A stretch of 64,000 nucleotides of DNA from the NCBI GenBank assembly GCA_031553415.1, contig JAVBLO010000085.1, positions 6,095-70,094 on the forward strand. Direction: 5' to 3'. Shown here in pieces: positions 33,773 through 43,131 of the stretch. The DNA is from JAIRVZ01 sp031553415. Lineage in GTDB: Bacteria > Bacteroidota > Bacteroidia > Bacteroidales > Azobacteroidaceae. The notes beneath the pieces were generated by a model. The model searched no databases. It saw only the letters and a program-made list of their open reading frames with translations, and had not been told where the DNA came from. Each line of letters opens with the position of its first letter. Positions within the stretch are counted from its first letter, which is position 1. The translations under genes and the position numbers were made by a program.

Positions 33773-35984
33773 CATTATTTTGTCCCCATTTGGAAGGCTT
33801 GGCTCCCATTACAAATTCCAACACGCCGCCGTTGGCAATATCCGTATGTTTCAGGTAATTGTTATCGAAAGAAACACCATTGAGTTTAGCCGACTGTATA
33901 TAAATATTTTTGTCTCCTGCATTTTTAGCTTTGACTTGCAATGTCTTACCATTTTCTAACTGGATAACAGCATCTTCGAATGTCGGACTTGAAATAAGAT
34001 ATAAGTTTTGTCCGGCATTAGGATAAAATCCAAGCGCATGGAATACATACCACGATGACATGGAACCAGAATCATCATTGCCGGGTATACCTTCTCGGGT
34101 TGTATTGTAGCGTTCTTTCAGCGTACGGCGTACCATTTCGGCTGTACGGTCGGGACGTCCAACATAATTATACAAGCATGGAGCCAGAAATCCAGGTTCA
34201 TTAGAAATCTGGAAAAGTCCCATAAACCAGCGTTGGTCCCATTTTTCGTGTGTAAAGTAAGTATCAAGCCTTCGGGTAAATTGTTCTTTTCCTCCACATT
34301 TTTCAATCAGGGATTTCATATCATGAGGTACATAAAAAGACATTTCCCAGGAGAATGTTTCATAAAAAATATCAGGCCAGGTTCCGCTTTGGAATACGGA
34401 GAATTCATCGGTCGAGTACCATGAACCATCTTCATGTTTCGGCCAGACAAAACCATTAAAGCCAAGACTTTCAATAGAGGGATTCCAAAGGTTCTGCCAA
34501 TTATGTGAATGTTTCAGGAATTTTTCGGCAATAGTTTTCTCTTTCAACCCTTTTGCCAAAGTCGCAATGGCATAATCGCAATTGGCATATTCCATGGTGC
34601 GGGAAGCGGAACGTTCAAATTTGGTGGAAACATAACCTTTTGTATTATAGTCGACAAGTCCGCCCCGTCCTTGCTTCCGTTCATCATCCCCCGGCGGGAC
34701 TTCCGCATTTTTTATCATTGCATCCAAAGCCATTTTATAATCTACTCCTTTAAGACCTTTAACATAAGCATCTGCGAATAAAATATCACAATCAGACCCT
34801 GCTTGTACACGTCCATTATCATCTCCGCTACGGGCATCAGGCATATAACCTTCATATTTATAAATATCAAGTAATGAACGGAGCATATCCACCTGTACGG
34901 AAGGAGTAAGCAAGGTAAAAAGCGGATGTGTTGCGCGGAATGTATCCCAGATACAATAAAAATCATCGTAATAAGGCTCATCAGACTGCCATTTGCAATT
35001 TTCACCTGTTTTATTTACCGGCTGTAAATAGCTATGATAAAGCGCTGTATAAAATATTTTCTTTTGTTCTTCACTTCCCTTTACCTGTATCTTATTTAAT
35101 ATTTCATTCCATTGTTTCACACATCCGGCACGCACTTCATCAAAATTCCAGGAACCCATTTCTTCCAGGTTAGTTTTTGCTTTTCCTGTACTTAAATAGG
35201 AAATTCCTATTTTAACCTTTACTTTTTGCCCTTCTTTTGTATTATAGGAAAAATAAGCTCCCGTGGGTTGATTCGTATCATATTGATTTTTTTCTCCGGG
35301 CATGATTTGTTGGCCTTTCCAGGTTCCGGAAGCCGATGCAGGCGTATCGAAAACGGCATGAAAATAAACCGTGTAAGGACCGCCGACATTCCATCCTCCA
35401 CGGATACGGGTATAACCTTCTATTTCGGTATCTGATAATATCCTGACTTCAGAACCAACAAAATACTGGCGTTCATGCGAAGAAAGAAAACTTCCCAAAT
35501 CAATCAGTATTTTCGATTTGTCGCCTGCCGGAAAAGTATATTCGTGCATAGCACTCCTTTTGAGAGCCGTCAACCGGGCAGAAGTATTATAACGGCTAAG
35601 TCCAGTTTCATATAAACTCAACTCCACACGTTCGTTTTGACGGGGTGACGAATAATCTTTCAAATTTATTTCGCCTGCAATGGGAACAAACAAAACATTA
35701 CCATATTTGCAACCACCGCCAGTTCCACTCACATGTACATTGCTGAATCCATGAATATTACCATTGTTATCCCAACCCGCATTCCAATCTTTTTTACCGC
35801 AATCGGGGCCCACTTTTACCATTCCAAAAGGCACACATGCTCCCGGGAATACATTTCCTCCTCCATCCACACCAATAAATGGGTCAACATAGCGTGATAA
35901 ATCAGTTTGGGCGAAAGATAAAGTTGTCCAAGTTATCATTATGATTACTAAACTCGTTATTCTATTTCTATATAATTTTCTCAT
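33756..35984 (-). CDS. glycoside hydrolase family 92 (alpha-mannosidase-like)
   Basis: 742 aa, signal peptide up to about residue 25 (...TWTTLSFAQ). GH92 enzymes are Ca-dependent inverting exo-alpha-mannosidases. Signatures: RYVDPFIGVDGGGNVFPGACVPFGMVKVGPD (opening strand), GFSNVHVSGTGGGC, DTFRATHPLFTLL, YMPDARSGDDNG, and the catalytic-site GIPGNDDSGSMSSWYVFHALGFYP near residue 640. The final residues VNPNP and the stop codon come from a CCCCTAAA-family repeat arm, so the native C-terminus has been altered or capped by the element. Whether the real substrate is mannan, N-glycan or another alpha-linked sugar cannot be read from the sequence. Confidence 0.9.
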   Translation of the reverse strand: MRKLYRNRITSLVIIMITWTTLSFAQTDLSRYVDPFIGVDGGGNVFPGACVPFGMVKVGPDCGKKDWNAGWDNNGNIHGFSNVHVSGTGGGCKYGNVLFVPIAGEINLKDYSSPRQNERVELSLYETGLSRYNTSARLTALKRSAMHEYTFPAGDKSKILIDLGSFLSSHERQYFVGSEVRILSDTEIEGYTRIRGGWNVGGPYTVYFHAVFDTPASASGTWKGQQIMPGEKNQYDTNQPTGAYFSYNTKEGQKVKVKIGISYLSTGKAKTNLEEMGSWNFDEVRAGCVKQWNEILNKIQVKGSEEQKKIFYTALYHSYLQPVNKTGENCKWQSDEPYYDDFYCIWDTFRATHPLFTLLTPSVQVDMLRSLLDIYKYEGYMPDARSGDDNGRVQAGSDCDILFADAYVKGLKGVDYKMALDAMIKNAEVPPGDDERKQGRGGLVDYNTKGYVSTKFERSASRTMEYANCDYAIATLAKGLKEKTIAEKFLKHSHNWQNLWNPSIESLGFNGFVWPKHEDGSWYSTDEFSVFQSGTWPDIFYETFSWEMSFYVPHDMKSLIEKCGGKEQFTRRLDTYFTHEKWDQRWFMGLFQISNEPGFLAPCLYNYVGRPDRTAEMVRRTLKERYNTTREGIPGNDDSGSMSSWYVFHALGFYPNAGQNLYLISSPTFEDAVIQLENGKTLQVKAKNAGDKNIYIQSAKLNGVSFDNNYLKHTDIANGGVLEFVMGAKPSKWGQNNVNPNP

Positions 35985-36012
35985 TTTTGTTATTCTAAGT
36001 TTTATTAATTCT

Positions 36013-36140
36013 GGCGTAAGCGTTCGGCGTAGTTTTTAACTACGTCGTTGTTAGAAACAAGCCTCCCGGCTTGCCATGTGCAAAGCGGAGCTTTGCTTTT
36101 AAATACGACGTAGTTAAAAACTACGCCGAACGCTTACGCC
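36013..36140. repeat. 128-base nested palindromic element with perfect 36-bp arms
   Basis: Arms 36013-36048 and 36105-36140 are exact reverse complements over 36 bases. Each arm contains its own smaller palindrome GTAGTTTTTAACTAC. The 56-base centre holds two further hairpins, CAAGCC-N4-GGCTTG and GCAAAGC-GGA-GCTTTGC. It sits between the SusD and GH92 genes. A degenerate copy of the outer words (CTACGCC...GCTTACGCC) recurs at 63914-63934. The rest of the 35985-36213 gap shows nothing else. Confidence 0.92.
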
Positions 36141-36213
36141 TATAATACTCTGCAGTTAATCCTGCCTATAAAAACATTCAAATTGGCGCAATTTGAATTT
36201 GTTAAAGATTCTT

Positions 36214-37935
36214 TTATTGAAGTTCATTGAGTGGGTCTGCAGCCAGATTAGGATTTAGGTCTAATTCTTGTCTGGGAACAGGCCAAGTGTATTGTTGTTC
36301 CATAAATTTGGTTCTTTGCCTTACCATAACGTGCCCAGCCCAGTCGCCATCAGGCCACACCCTGTATCCTGAAGGAACATTGGATAATTTCATACCGATA
36401 ATCCAACCATCATGTTCATTCAACACATCTTCTGCAATACCCCAACGACGGATATCGAAGAAACGGGCCCCTTCGAAAGCCAATTCGACACGGCGTTCAT
36501 TCCGGAGACGTTCGCGCATTTCTTCTTTTGTCAGTCCATTAGGGAAATCGGGCATTCCAACACGCCAACGAGTCATTCCCGAATAATTCCGTATTTTGGA
36601 ATCTGCCGAAGGAGAAGCAGCCAATTCATTACGAACTTCTGCTGCTGTGAGGTAGATTTCGGCAAGACGGATAAGAGCAAAATCCCTTCCTGTATCCCAT
36701 GTTCCCATTGCGCTTGGATCAATGTATTTTTTCCATCCATAACCGGTAGGAGTTCCATTGTGTTGATCCATTTTATCACCGGTGGTACTTCCCGGCTGGC
36801 TATTGAAAACACTTCCCGCTAAAGTTGCTCCTCCCTGTCCTGTGTAATATATGGAAGCGGCTAAACGGGGATCCCTGTTTACATAAGGGTTATTTGGATC
36901 ATATCCTGATAATGGATTTGAAATAGGATAAGCAGTTGTATTATTTACTTTTACTTCATAGGCATCAACCATTGCCTGTGTGGGAACCCATGAATTCCAT
37001 CCTCCATCACTGATACAAGCAACCTTTACCGTGAAACCATAAAGTGCACGTTCTGCATTGGTGAACTGTGAATCAAAAATCACTTCTCCATTACCTAAAC
37101 TGGCATTATTATCATAAAATAATTTCCTGTAACTTTCACCTGTTAATTGGTTTCCGGGAGTGTATAATACTTTTCCTGATTTCAGGATAATAGAATCTGT
37201 AGCATTCCTGGCCTGTTCCCAATACCATTTCTGGTCATCGAAAGGCTTGCGGTAATCCGCAGCCATAAACATACAAATACGGCTTTTCAATGCAAAAGCT
37301 GCCCATTTTGTCGCCCGTCCGTCATCTTCCGCTTTGATATAAACTGCAGGGAGATGAGCAGCTGCATAGTCTAAATCATATATAATTTGCTTAGCAATTA
37401 CATATTTATTGGTACGTTTTATATTCAACGACTCCTGTAAAGTCAAGGGATGACTAATCCACGGCACATCACCCCATTGAGTAATCAGGTAATAGTAAGA
37501 GTAAGCCCGTTGAAACAAGACTTCTGAAGTAAGCCGTTCTTTAAATCCGGCCGAATCAATTGGCACCTTATCTATATTCGTCAGGTAATCAGCACAACGG
37601 CGTATACAATTATATCTCCGTTTCCAAAGTTCCAGAAGGGCAGAATGATTAGATTCGAAAGCATTTAAAGAAATCTGTTGGAAATTACCGAATTGGTTTG
37701 AGTGCTGAGGATATGAATTATCGCTCGCAGTTTCCAGGAAGAGTAAATCACAACCATAAGAATCGGATTGCGGAAATGTAAACTGATAAGTAGCATTTAC
37801 CGCCCGGATAGCATCGTCCGGAGTTTCCCAATAATTTTCGACAGTAACTTTATCATTGGGGTAGAGTTCAAGTCCATCAACACAACTTGTTAACGGAAGG
37901 ATACCTAATGCCAGGTAATATATATATTGTTTCAT
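36214..37935 (-). CDS. SusD/RagB-family starch-binding-like lipoprotein
   Basis: Surface glycan-binding partner of the SusC transporter. Start set at ATG 37935 (MKQYIYYLALGILPLTSCVDG, 573 aa), which gives a lipoprotein signal with lipobox LTSC; the longer in-frame reading begins within the SusC 3' end. TPR-like helical fold typical of SusD: SEVLFQRAYSYYYLITQWGDVPWI (N-terminal third), RATKWAAFALKSRICMF, and the C-terminal RLAEIYLTAAEVRNE, LRNERRVELAFEGARFFDIRRWG and YTWPVPRQELDLNPNL. Follows SusC by 34 bases, certainly the same transcript. Confidence 0.94.
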   Translation of the reverse strand: MKQYIYYLALGILPLTSCVDGLELYPNDKVTVENYWETPDDAIRAVNATYQFTFPQSDSYGCDLLFLETASDNSYPQHSNQFGNFQQISLNAFESNHSALLELWKRRYNCIRRCADYLTNIDKVPIDSAGFKERLTSEVLFQRAYSYYYLITQWGDVPWISHPLTLQESLNIKRTNKYVIAKQIIYDLDYAAAHLPAVYIKAEDDGRATKWAAFALKSRICMFMAADYRKPFDDQKWYWEQARNATDSIILKSGKVLYTPGNQLTGESYRKLFYDNNASLGNGEVIFDSQFTNAERALYGFTVKVACISDGGWNSWVPTQAMVDAYEVKVNNTTAYPISNPLSGYDPNNPYVNRDPRLAASIYYTGQGGATLAGSVFNSQPGSTTGDKMDQHNGTPTGYGWKKYIDPSAMGTWDTGRDFALIRLAEIYLTAAEVRNELAASPSADSKIRNYSGMTRWRVGMPDFPNGLTKEEMRERLRNERRVELAFEGARFFDIRRWGIAEDVLNEHDGWIIGMKLSNVPSGYRVWPDGDWAGHVMVRQRTKFMEQQYTWPVPRQELDLNPNLAADPLNELQ

Positions 37936-37969
37936 AATGATAATATCTTTTTTGATTAATAACCTGTTT

Positions 37970-40900
37970 TTAATTTTTCCCGATAGTAATATCAACACCC
38001 AGGGAGAAAGACTTCAGTTGTGGATAATATGCTCCACTTGAAGAGTATGTAGGATTTGTAGATGTTCCTGTACTACTGTTTACATCAATCGAAGAGTTTT
38101 CCGGATCCACATAAGGCAATGACGTAATAGTAAACAAGTTATTTGCTGAAAAATAAAACCGTACTCTTTCAAAACTGATTTTTTGAGTAAGTTCTTTGGG
38201 TAAGGTATAACCTATCTGAAGATTTTTCAAGCGTATGTAAGCAGCATTTTTTACATAGAAAGAAGACATTTCGTAGTTATTTTGCTGTCCATTGACCAAA
38301 CGCGGCAATTTAGCCTGGGCCATATTTTCTTCCACGGTTTTATACGGACTCCAACGGTCATCCAATACACTTTTTGAAGTAGGGTTAAAAACAATACCTC
38401 CCATTACAACTTCATCACGTTTGCCCACTCCCTGGAAAAACACGCGGAAATCAAATCCGTTCCAATCTCCGGTTAAATCAAGCCCATACATAAAACGGGG
38501 GGCATTCCATCCTAAATACGTCCTGTCATAGCTATCGATTACACCATCAGGAACTCCATTCGGACCGGATATGTCTTCATATTTCAAGTCGCCTATTTTG
38601 ATTTGGGAAGCATAACCGGAAGGTTTGGGTGAGTTAACAATCTCTTCATCAGAAGAAAAATATCCAAGGCATTTATATCCATAAAGAGTATTAAGGGCAT
38701 GCCCTTCTTCTATGATACTTCTTGTGTACCTGTATGTTGCACCTTTCAAATCCAACACTTCATTCATCTGGTCTGCGAATGAAAGTGTAATTCCATAATT
38801 GAACTGGTTGATTTTATCCCTCCACGTAAGCTGCAATTCTTCTCCCCAACTGGCAACAACTCCTGCATTTTGTACCGAAACTCCTGTCCCAAGCGTTCCC
38901 GGAGCTTGTACCGGAAGCAATATGTCGGAAGTTTTCTTGCGATACCAATCAAAAGAACCACTCAACCGGTTTCCCAAAAATCCGAAATCAGCTCCGATAT
39001 CAAGGATGGTTGAAATTTCCCATGTTAAATTGTAATTCGGAAGCAGGTTCAGGTAAGCACCCGGTGTCCATTGATGTCCAAACATATATTCTTTCGGGTT
39101 ATTGGCCATAACAGCTGCATATTGGTAAGGGTCAATCGTCTGGTTACCAAGTTGTCCGTATGACCCCCTTAATTTAAGGTTATCCAATATATTCCGAGTA
39201 CTTTTCATAAAATTTTCTTCAGAAATTCTCCAGCCTATGGAACCCGATGGGAAAGTTGTATATTCATGTCTTGGGGCCAAACGGGAAGAACCATCATACC
39301 GAAGGTTTAGTTCCAGGAAATAACGGCTTGCATAATCATAGTTCAACCTGCCAAAATATGAATACAAACGAGTTTCCGTAGAATTTCCCCAGCTGCTTTG
39401 GTTATCTCCCGTTCCTGTTGCAGCATCAATTTCTCCCATGCTATTATCAGGAATATATTTCCGGTTACCTCCTACCCAATGACGATTATCTCTTTCATCG
39501 GTATACCCTGCCATTGCTTTGAAATAATGATCGTTATGGAATCTTTTTTCATATTCAAGAATAGCCTGGAGAGTCAGATAATTATCTTCCGTCATTGAGC
39601 GGCTTACACTGTTAGGGTTGTTGCTGTATTTATGCGTACCATCTTCATTCACAAAGTCGATAGTACGATAGATAGTCGAATTACCAAGCTCCCATAAGTT
39701 ATTTGAAATTTGTCCTTTCAAACGGAGTCCTTTGGTTATTTCCCAATTTGCAGTGGCATTCATCAAAAGGTTGTTGTTATAATTTTTAGAATTTCCACCA
39801 TCAGTTATCCATGCAATCGGATTGGAATCTTCGTTATTCAAATGTCCCCAATCTCCATTAGAACGTTTCACAGGTAAATATGGAGGCATATTCAGTACAG
39901 AACCAAAAAAATTGTCGTAATGATCGGGTTGAGTTCTGTTATCCTTATAATAAGAAACGCCGGCAGATACTTCGAGGTTATCAATAATCTGTGTGCTCAA
40001 GTTCATACGGGCATTGTATTTGGAAAAATCGGTATAATCAATCAAACCTTGCTGTGAAGTATAACCAGCAGAAATCATGTAAGAACTTTTTACAGTTCCC
40101 CCGCTGACACGGATATTAGCCTGATTCATGTTATCGCTTGATTTAACTCCCTCTTTCCACCAATTAGTATTCGAATAAAAATCAGGGTTACTGCCATCTT
40201 TCATCATTTGGATTTCGGCATCTGAAAATTGGATATTACCTCCGGCCTGTGTATAAGACTCATTTACCAACATGGCATAATCCCAGGAATTATTCAGTTC
40301 AGGAACCTTCGTAGGAATTTGTCTTGAATTGGAATAACTTATATCAACTTTAGGCTGATGTTCTTTATCTCCCCTGCGTGTAGTTACCAATAACACTCCG
40401 TTTGAAGCACGCGAACCATATATTGCAGCAGAAGAAGCATCTTTAAGAACTGATATGGATTCTATATCCCCGGAATTTAAAGCATAAAAATCACCCATAC
40501 CATTAGTCGGGATACCATCAATAACAACCAATGGTTCTGATTTGGCGATAGTACCCAAAGCACGGATATTGACCGACGGACTGGAACCTGGTTTTCCTCC
40601 CTTATCCGAAACTATCAATCCGGGAACTATTCCTTGCAGGGATTGTGCGATATTAGCCACCGGCATATTCTCAATTTTTTTTCCTGAAACCACATCAATC
40701 GAACCGGTTATACTCGACTTCTTTTGTGTACCGTATGCCACTACAACAACCTCTTCTATGGTTTTGGAATCTTCCACCATTACAATATTGAAAACAGTTT
40801 TGTTTTTAATGGGAATTCTTTGCGTAATGTAACTTACATACGAAATAACCAAAGAATTATTAGATGCAGCTTCATCAGCAACTGAGATTGTAAAATTTCC

Positions 40901-41329
40901 GTCAATATCGGTAACTGTTCCTGTAGAAAAGCCTTCTACAACCACACTGGCTCCTATAAGCGGCTCTCCTCTGGAATCCTTCACTATACCGGTTAGTGTC
41001 TTGTTTTTTTGCGAACCGGATTTTGGAAATAACAAGATCTTCTTATCTTTTATTTCAAACCGGATGTCAGTGCCTTTAAAAAGGGTAGCTAATGCATCTT
41101 TTAAATCCAAATCGTTGATTACAATTGACACAGTCTGGCTAACATCAATTACCTGGGGACTGTAAGCAAAATTATATCCGCTTTGTTTTTTAACTTCATC
41201 CAAAACTGTTTCCAACTTAATATTCTGCCTGGAAAAGGTAATTTTTTGTGCAGAAACATGTGCAGAGATAACAGAAAAGGTTGCAAAGAGAAAAAGGGTG
41301 AATCCTTTTTTCAGTAATTTGATTTTCAT
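37970..41329 (-). CDS. SusC/RagA-family TonB-linked outer-membrane transporter with STN domain
   Basis: 1119 aa glycan importer. Signal peptide (MKIKLLKKGFTLFLFATFSVISAHVSAQ), an STN signalling domain (about 30-100: NIKLETVLDEVKKQSGYNFAY...ALATLFKGTDIRFEI), CarboxypepD-regulatory-like domain (about 112-200: LTGIVKDSRGEPLIGASVVVEG), TonB box region (TIEEVVVVAYGTQKK), plug (NIAQSLQGIVPGLIVSDKGGKPGSSPSVNIRALGT) and a 22-strand-type barrel. The STN domain is the part that contacts a FecR anti-sigma factor; FecR and the ECF sigma gene lie directly upstream. Its transcription is probably separate from sigma-fecR because a strong terminator lies between. Confidence 0.95.
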   Translation of the reverse strand: MKIKLLKKGFTLFLFATFSVISAHVSAQKITFSRQNIKLETVLDEVKKQSGYNFAYSPQVIDVSQTVSIVINDLDLKDALATLFKGTDIRFEIKDKKILLFPKSGSQKNKTLTGIVKDSRGEPLIGASVVVEGFSTGTVTDIDGNFTISVADEAASNNSLVISYVSYITQRIPIKNKTVFNIVMVEDSKTIEEVVVVAYGTQKKSSITGSIDVVSGKKIENMPVANIAQSLQGIVPGLIVSDKGGKPGSSPSVNIRALGTIAKSEPLVVIDGIPTNGMGDFYALNSGDIESISVLKDASSAAIYGSRASNGVLLVTTRRGDKEHQPKVDISYSNSRQIPTKVPELNNSWDYAMLVNESYTQAGGNIQFSDAEIQMMKDGSNPDFYSNTNWWKEGVKSSDNMNQANIRVSGGTVKSSYMISAGYTSQQGLIDYTDFSKYNARMNLSTQIIDNLEVSAGVSYYKDNRTQPDHYDNFFGSVLNMPPYLPVKRSNGDWGHLNNEDSNPIAWITDGGNSKNYNNNLLMNATANWEITKGLRLKGQISNNLWELGNSTIYRTIDFVNEDGTHKYSNNPNSVSRSMTEDNYLTLQAILEYEKRFHNDHYFKAMAGYTDERDNRHWVGGNRKYIPDNSMGEIDAATGTGDNQSSWGNSTETRLYSYFGRLNYDYASRYFLELNLRYDGSSRLAPRHEYTTFPSGSIGWRISEENFMKSTRNILDNLKLRGSYGQLGNQTIDPYQYAAVMANNPKEYMFGHQWTPGAYLNLLPNYNLTWEISTILDIGADFGFLGNRLSGSFDWYRKKTSDILLPVQAPGTLGTGVSVQNAGVVASWGEELQLTWRDKINQFNYGITLSFADQMNEVLDLKGATYRYTRSIIEEGHALNTLYGYKCLGYFSSDEEIVNSPKPSGYASQIKIGDLKYEDISGPNGVPDGVIDSYDRTYLGWNAPRFMYGLDLTGDWNGFDFRVFFQGVGKRDEVVMGGIVFNPTSKSVLDDRWSPYKTVEENMAQAKLPRLVNGQQNNYEMSSFYVKNAAYIRLKNLQIGYTLPKELTQKISFERVRFYFSANNLFTITSLPYVDPENSSIDVNSSTGTSTNPTYSSSGAYYPQLKSFSLGVDITIGKN

Positions 41330-41403
41330 GGGGCATTATAGATTAAATTAAATATCGACAGAACTCATAAACGCTCGTTATACAGTAGACACACAAAAAT
41401 GAA

Positions 41404-41443
41404 AAACGGGTGATAAAAAAAATAAAATTTTTATCACCCGTTT
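41404..41443 (-). terminator. terminator between fecR and susC
   Basis: AAACGGGTGATAAAAA (41404-41419) and TTTTTATCACCCGTTT (41428-41443) are perfect reverse complements across a short A/T loop. Read on the minus strand, the stem is followed by more T (TTTCATTTTTG). This closes the sigma-fecR unit 35 bases after the fecR stop and leaves about 74 bases (41330-41403) for a susC promoter, probably one read by the ECF sigma factor; no TAnnTTTG box is seen there. Confidence 0.85.
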
Positions 41444-41477
41444 ACTTATTTTTCATAAACGGCTATTTATTAACAAT

Positions 41478-42464
41478 TTACTTAAGAGAAACAGTCACTT
41501 TTCCATCTGTCATATTAAACTTGACCGGAGCTATTTTATCCAAATCCAATAATAATTTTTCCAATAAGATATTTTCTGTCGTCAAAGTATAACTATAATT
41601 ATAAACTCTTGGATCTTCCACTTCAAATGATACATCATACCAACGGGCTAATGTTTCCATAACTTCCGACATCGGCGTATTTCTAAAAGATATGACATTA
41701 TTTTTCCATGCTGTTTTTGTTTCAGCCAAAATAGTTTCTGTTACTTGTATGGATTTTGAAGTTTTATTATAGATGGCTTCGTACCCGGGTTTTAATTTAA
41801 TGATTTCTTTTTTATCGGTCGACAAGGAAATGCTGCCTTCATCCAACTGCACAACAATATCATCTTTCTGAGGATATGCTTTTATATTGAAAGAAGTTCC
41901 CAGCACTTCTACCTTCAATCCGCTCACATCAACAATGAAAGGCCGATGCGGATTTTTCTCCACAACAAAATAAGCTTCGCCTTCAAAGTCTATTTTCCGG
42001 CTGGTTAATCTGAATTTTTCAGGATAGTTTAAACGTGACTCAGAATTGATATATGCTTTCGTCCCATCCTGAAATATAAAAATTTGCCGTTCACCTCTGG
42101 GAACAAACAATTCATTATATGAACTATTGGAGAATAAATCAACCTGTTGATTTACCTTTTGTGTCAAAAATAATATAAAAGCCAACGGAATTAGTACAGC
42201 TGCAACCCTGAATAAAATCATGCTGATTTTCTTTTTTCTCAGCTTGTGTTCTATTTTGTCATAAATTTCATTTTCTTCAATTCCTGAGTGAAGGAATAAA
42301 ACAGGTTGATTTGATTTGAGTTTCTCAACATCTTTGTCAATCAGGCTTTGTAAATAAATACTGCCTTCTTTGGTAGAAAACCATTGAGCAACCAATTTCG
42401 CATCTTCAGGTTGAGCCGCATTATTCAAAACATTCTGGATTAATATATCATCGGGACGTTCCAT
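41478..42464 (-). CDS. FecR-family anti-sigma factor
   Basis: Inner-membrane regulator that holds the ECF sigma factor until the SusC STN domain signals substrate. 328 aa: cytoplasmic N-terminus (about 1-78), one membrane helix (about 80-102, ISMILFRVAAVLIPLAFILF), periplasmic FecR domain (NELFVPRGERQIFIFQDGTKAYINSES ... GEAYFVVEKN ... VEVLGTSFNIKAYP) and the C-terminal DUF4974/STN-like tail (NTPMSEVMETLARWYDVSFEVED ... KVTVSLK). Lies 65 bases after the sigma gene. Confidence 0.94.
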   Translation of the reverse strand: MERPDDILIQNVLNNAAQPEDAKLVAQWFSTKEGSIYLQSLIDKDVEKLKSNQPVLFLHSGIEENEIYDKIEHKLRKKKISMILFRVAAVLIPLAFILFLTQKVNQQVDLFSNSSYNELFVPRGERQIFIFQDGTKAYINSESRLNYPEKFRLTSRKIDFEGEAYFVVEKNPHRPFIVDVSGLKVEVLGTSFNIKAYPQKDDIVVQLDEGSISLSTDKKEIIKLKPGYEAIYNKTSKSIQVTETILAETKTAWKNNVISFRNTPMSEVMETLARWYDVSFEVEDPRVYNYSYTLTTENILLEKLLLDLDKIAPVKFNMTDGKVTVSLK

Positions 42465-42529
42465 TTTTTATAGTTATTTTTCCTGTACAAAGTAAGACAC
42501 TTAAAGCATTAAAAAGTATGAGGCAATTA

Positions 42530-43102
42530 TTATAAAAAAATAAAAAATATAAAAAGTATTGTTTTTTCCAACATAATCCTCAGTTGTTTAATAGATTGAG
42601 AATAATGCGTTTTTACGGTATTAATTGAGATTTTCATCTTTTCAGCTATTTCCTGATTGGATAATTTGTCATAAATCTTATAATAACAGACTTGTCTTTT
42701 TTGTTCAGGCAACCGTTCCAAAGCTCGTTGCAAGATACTCATCAACTCTTGTTCTTCTATTTGTTCAATAAGGCTGTCTTCATATTGTGAAGCAGATTGA
42801 GCCAATTCATAGTTTTTTTGGATTGCCAGGTTGTTGTTTCTTATTTCATTAAGTATATAATTTTTTGTTGCCGAAAAAAGGTAATTTTTCAGGTTTACAT
42901 TTACATCGATGCATGAACGTTGTTCCCAAAGTTTGCAAAAAACATGATGTACAACATCTTCAGCCAGTTCTTTGCTCTTCAAATATTTAAAAGAAATGGA
43001 ATATAAAAGTTTTACATATTGTTTATAAATAATCGTAAAAGCTTGTTCCGAATCATTTTGTAAAAGCTGGAATAAAATTAAATCTGATTGGCTGTTATCC
43101 AT
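42530..43102 (-). CDS. ECF-type RNA polymerase sigma factor (PUL regulator)
   Basis: 190 aa from ATG 43102 (MDNSQSDLILF); the longer reading starts with TTG and is less likely. Sigma-70 region 2 (AFTIIYKQYVKLLYSISFKYLKSKELAEDVVHHVFCKLWE, about 22-62) and region 4 helix-turn-helix (LSNQEIAEKMKISINTVKTHYSQSIKQL, about 147-174) are present, the linker is short: the ECF architecture. With fecR and an STN-containing SusC downstream, this is the standard Bacteroidetes trans-envelope switch. It starts 29 bases after the Wzi-like gene; a GCTTTTTG with TTTG about 21 bases upstream could be a weak promoter. Confidence 0.93.
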   Translation of the reverse strand: MDNSQSDLILFQLLQNDSEQAFTIIYKQYVKLLYSISFKYLKSKELAEDVVHHVFCKLWEQRSCIDVNVNLKNYLFSATKNYILNEIRNNNLAIQKNYELAQSASQYEDSLIEQIEEQELMSILQRALERLPEQKRQVCYYKIYDKLSNQEIAEKMKISINTVKTHYSQSIKQLRIMLEKTILFIFFIFL

Positions 43103-43131
43103 AACATAAAAATACAAAAAGCGTCTTTTTT

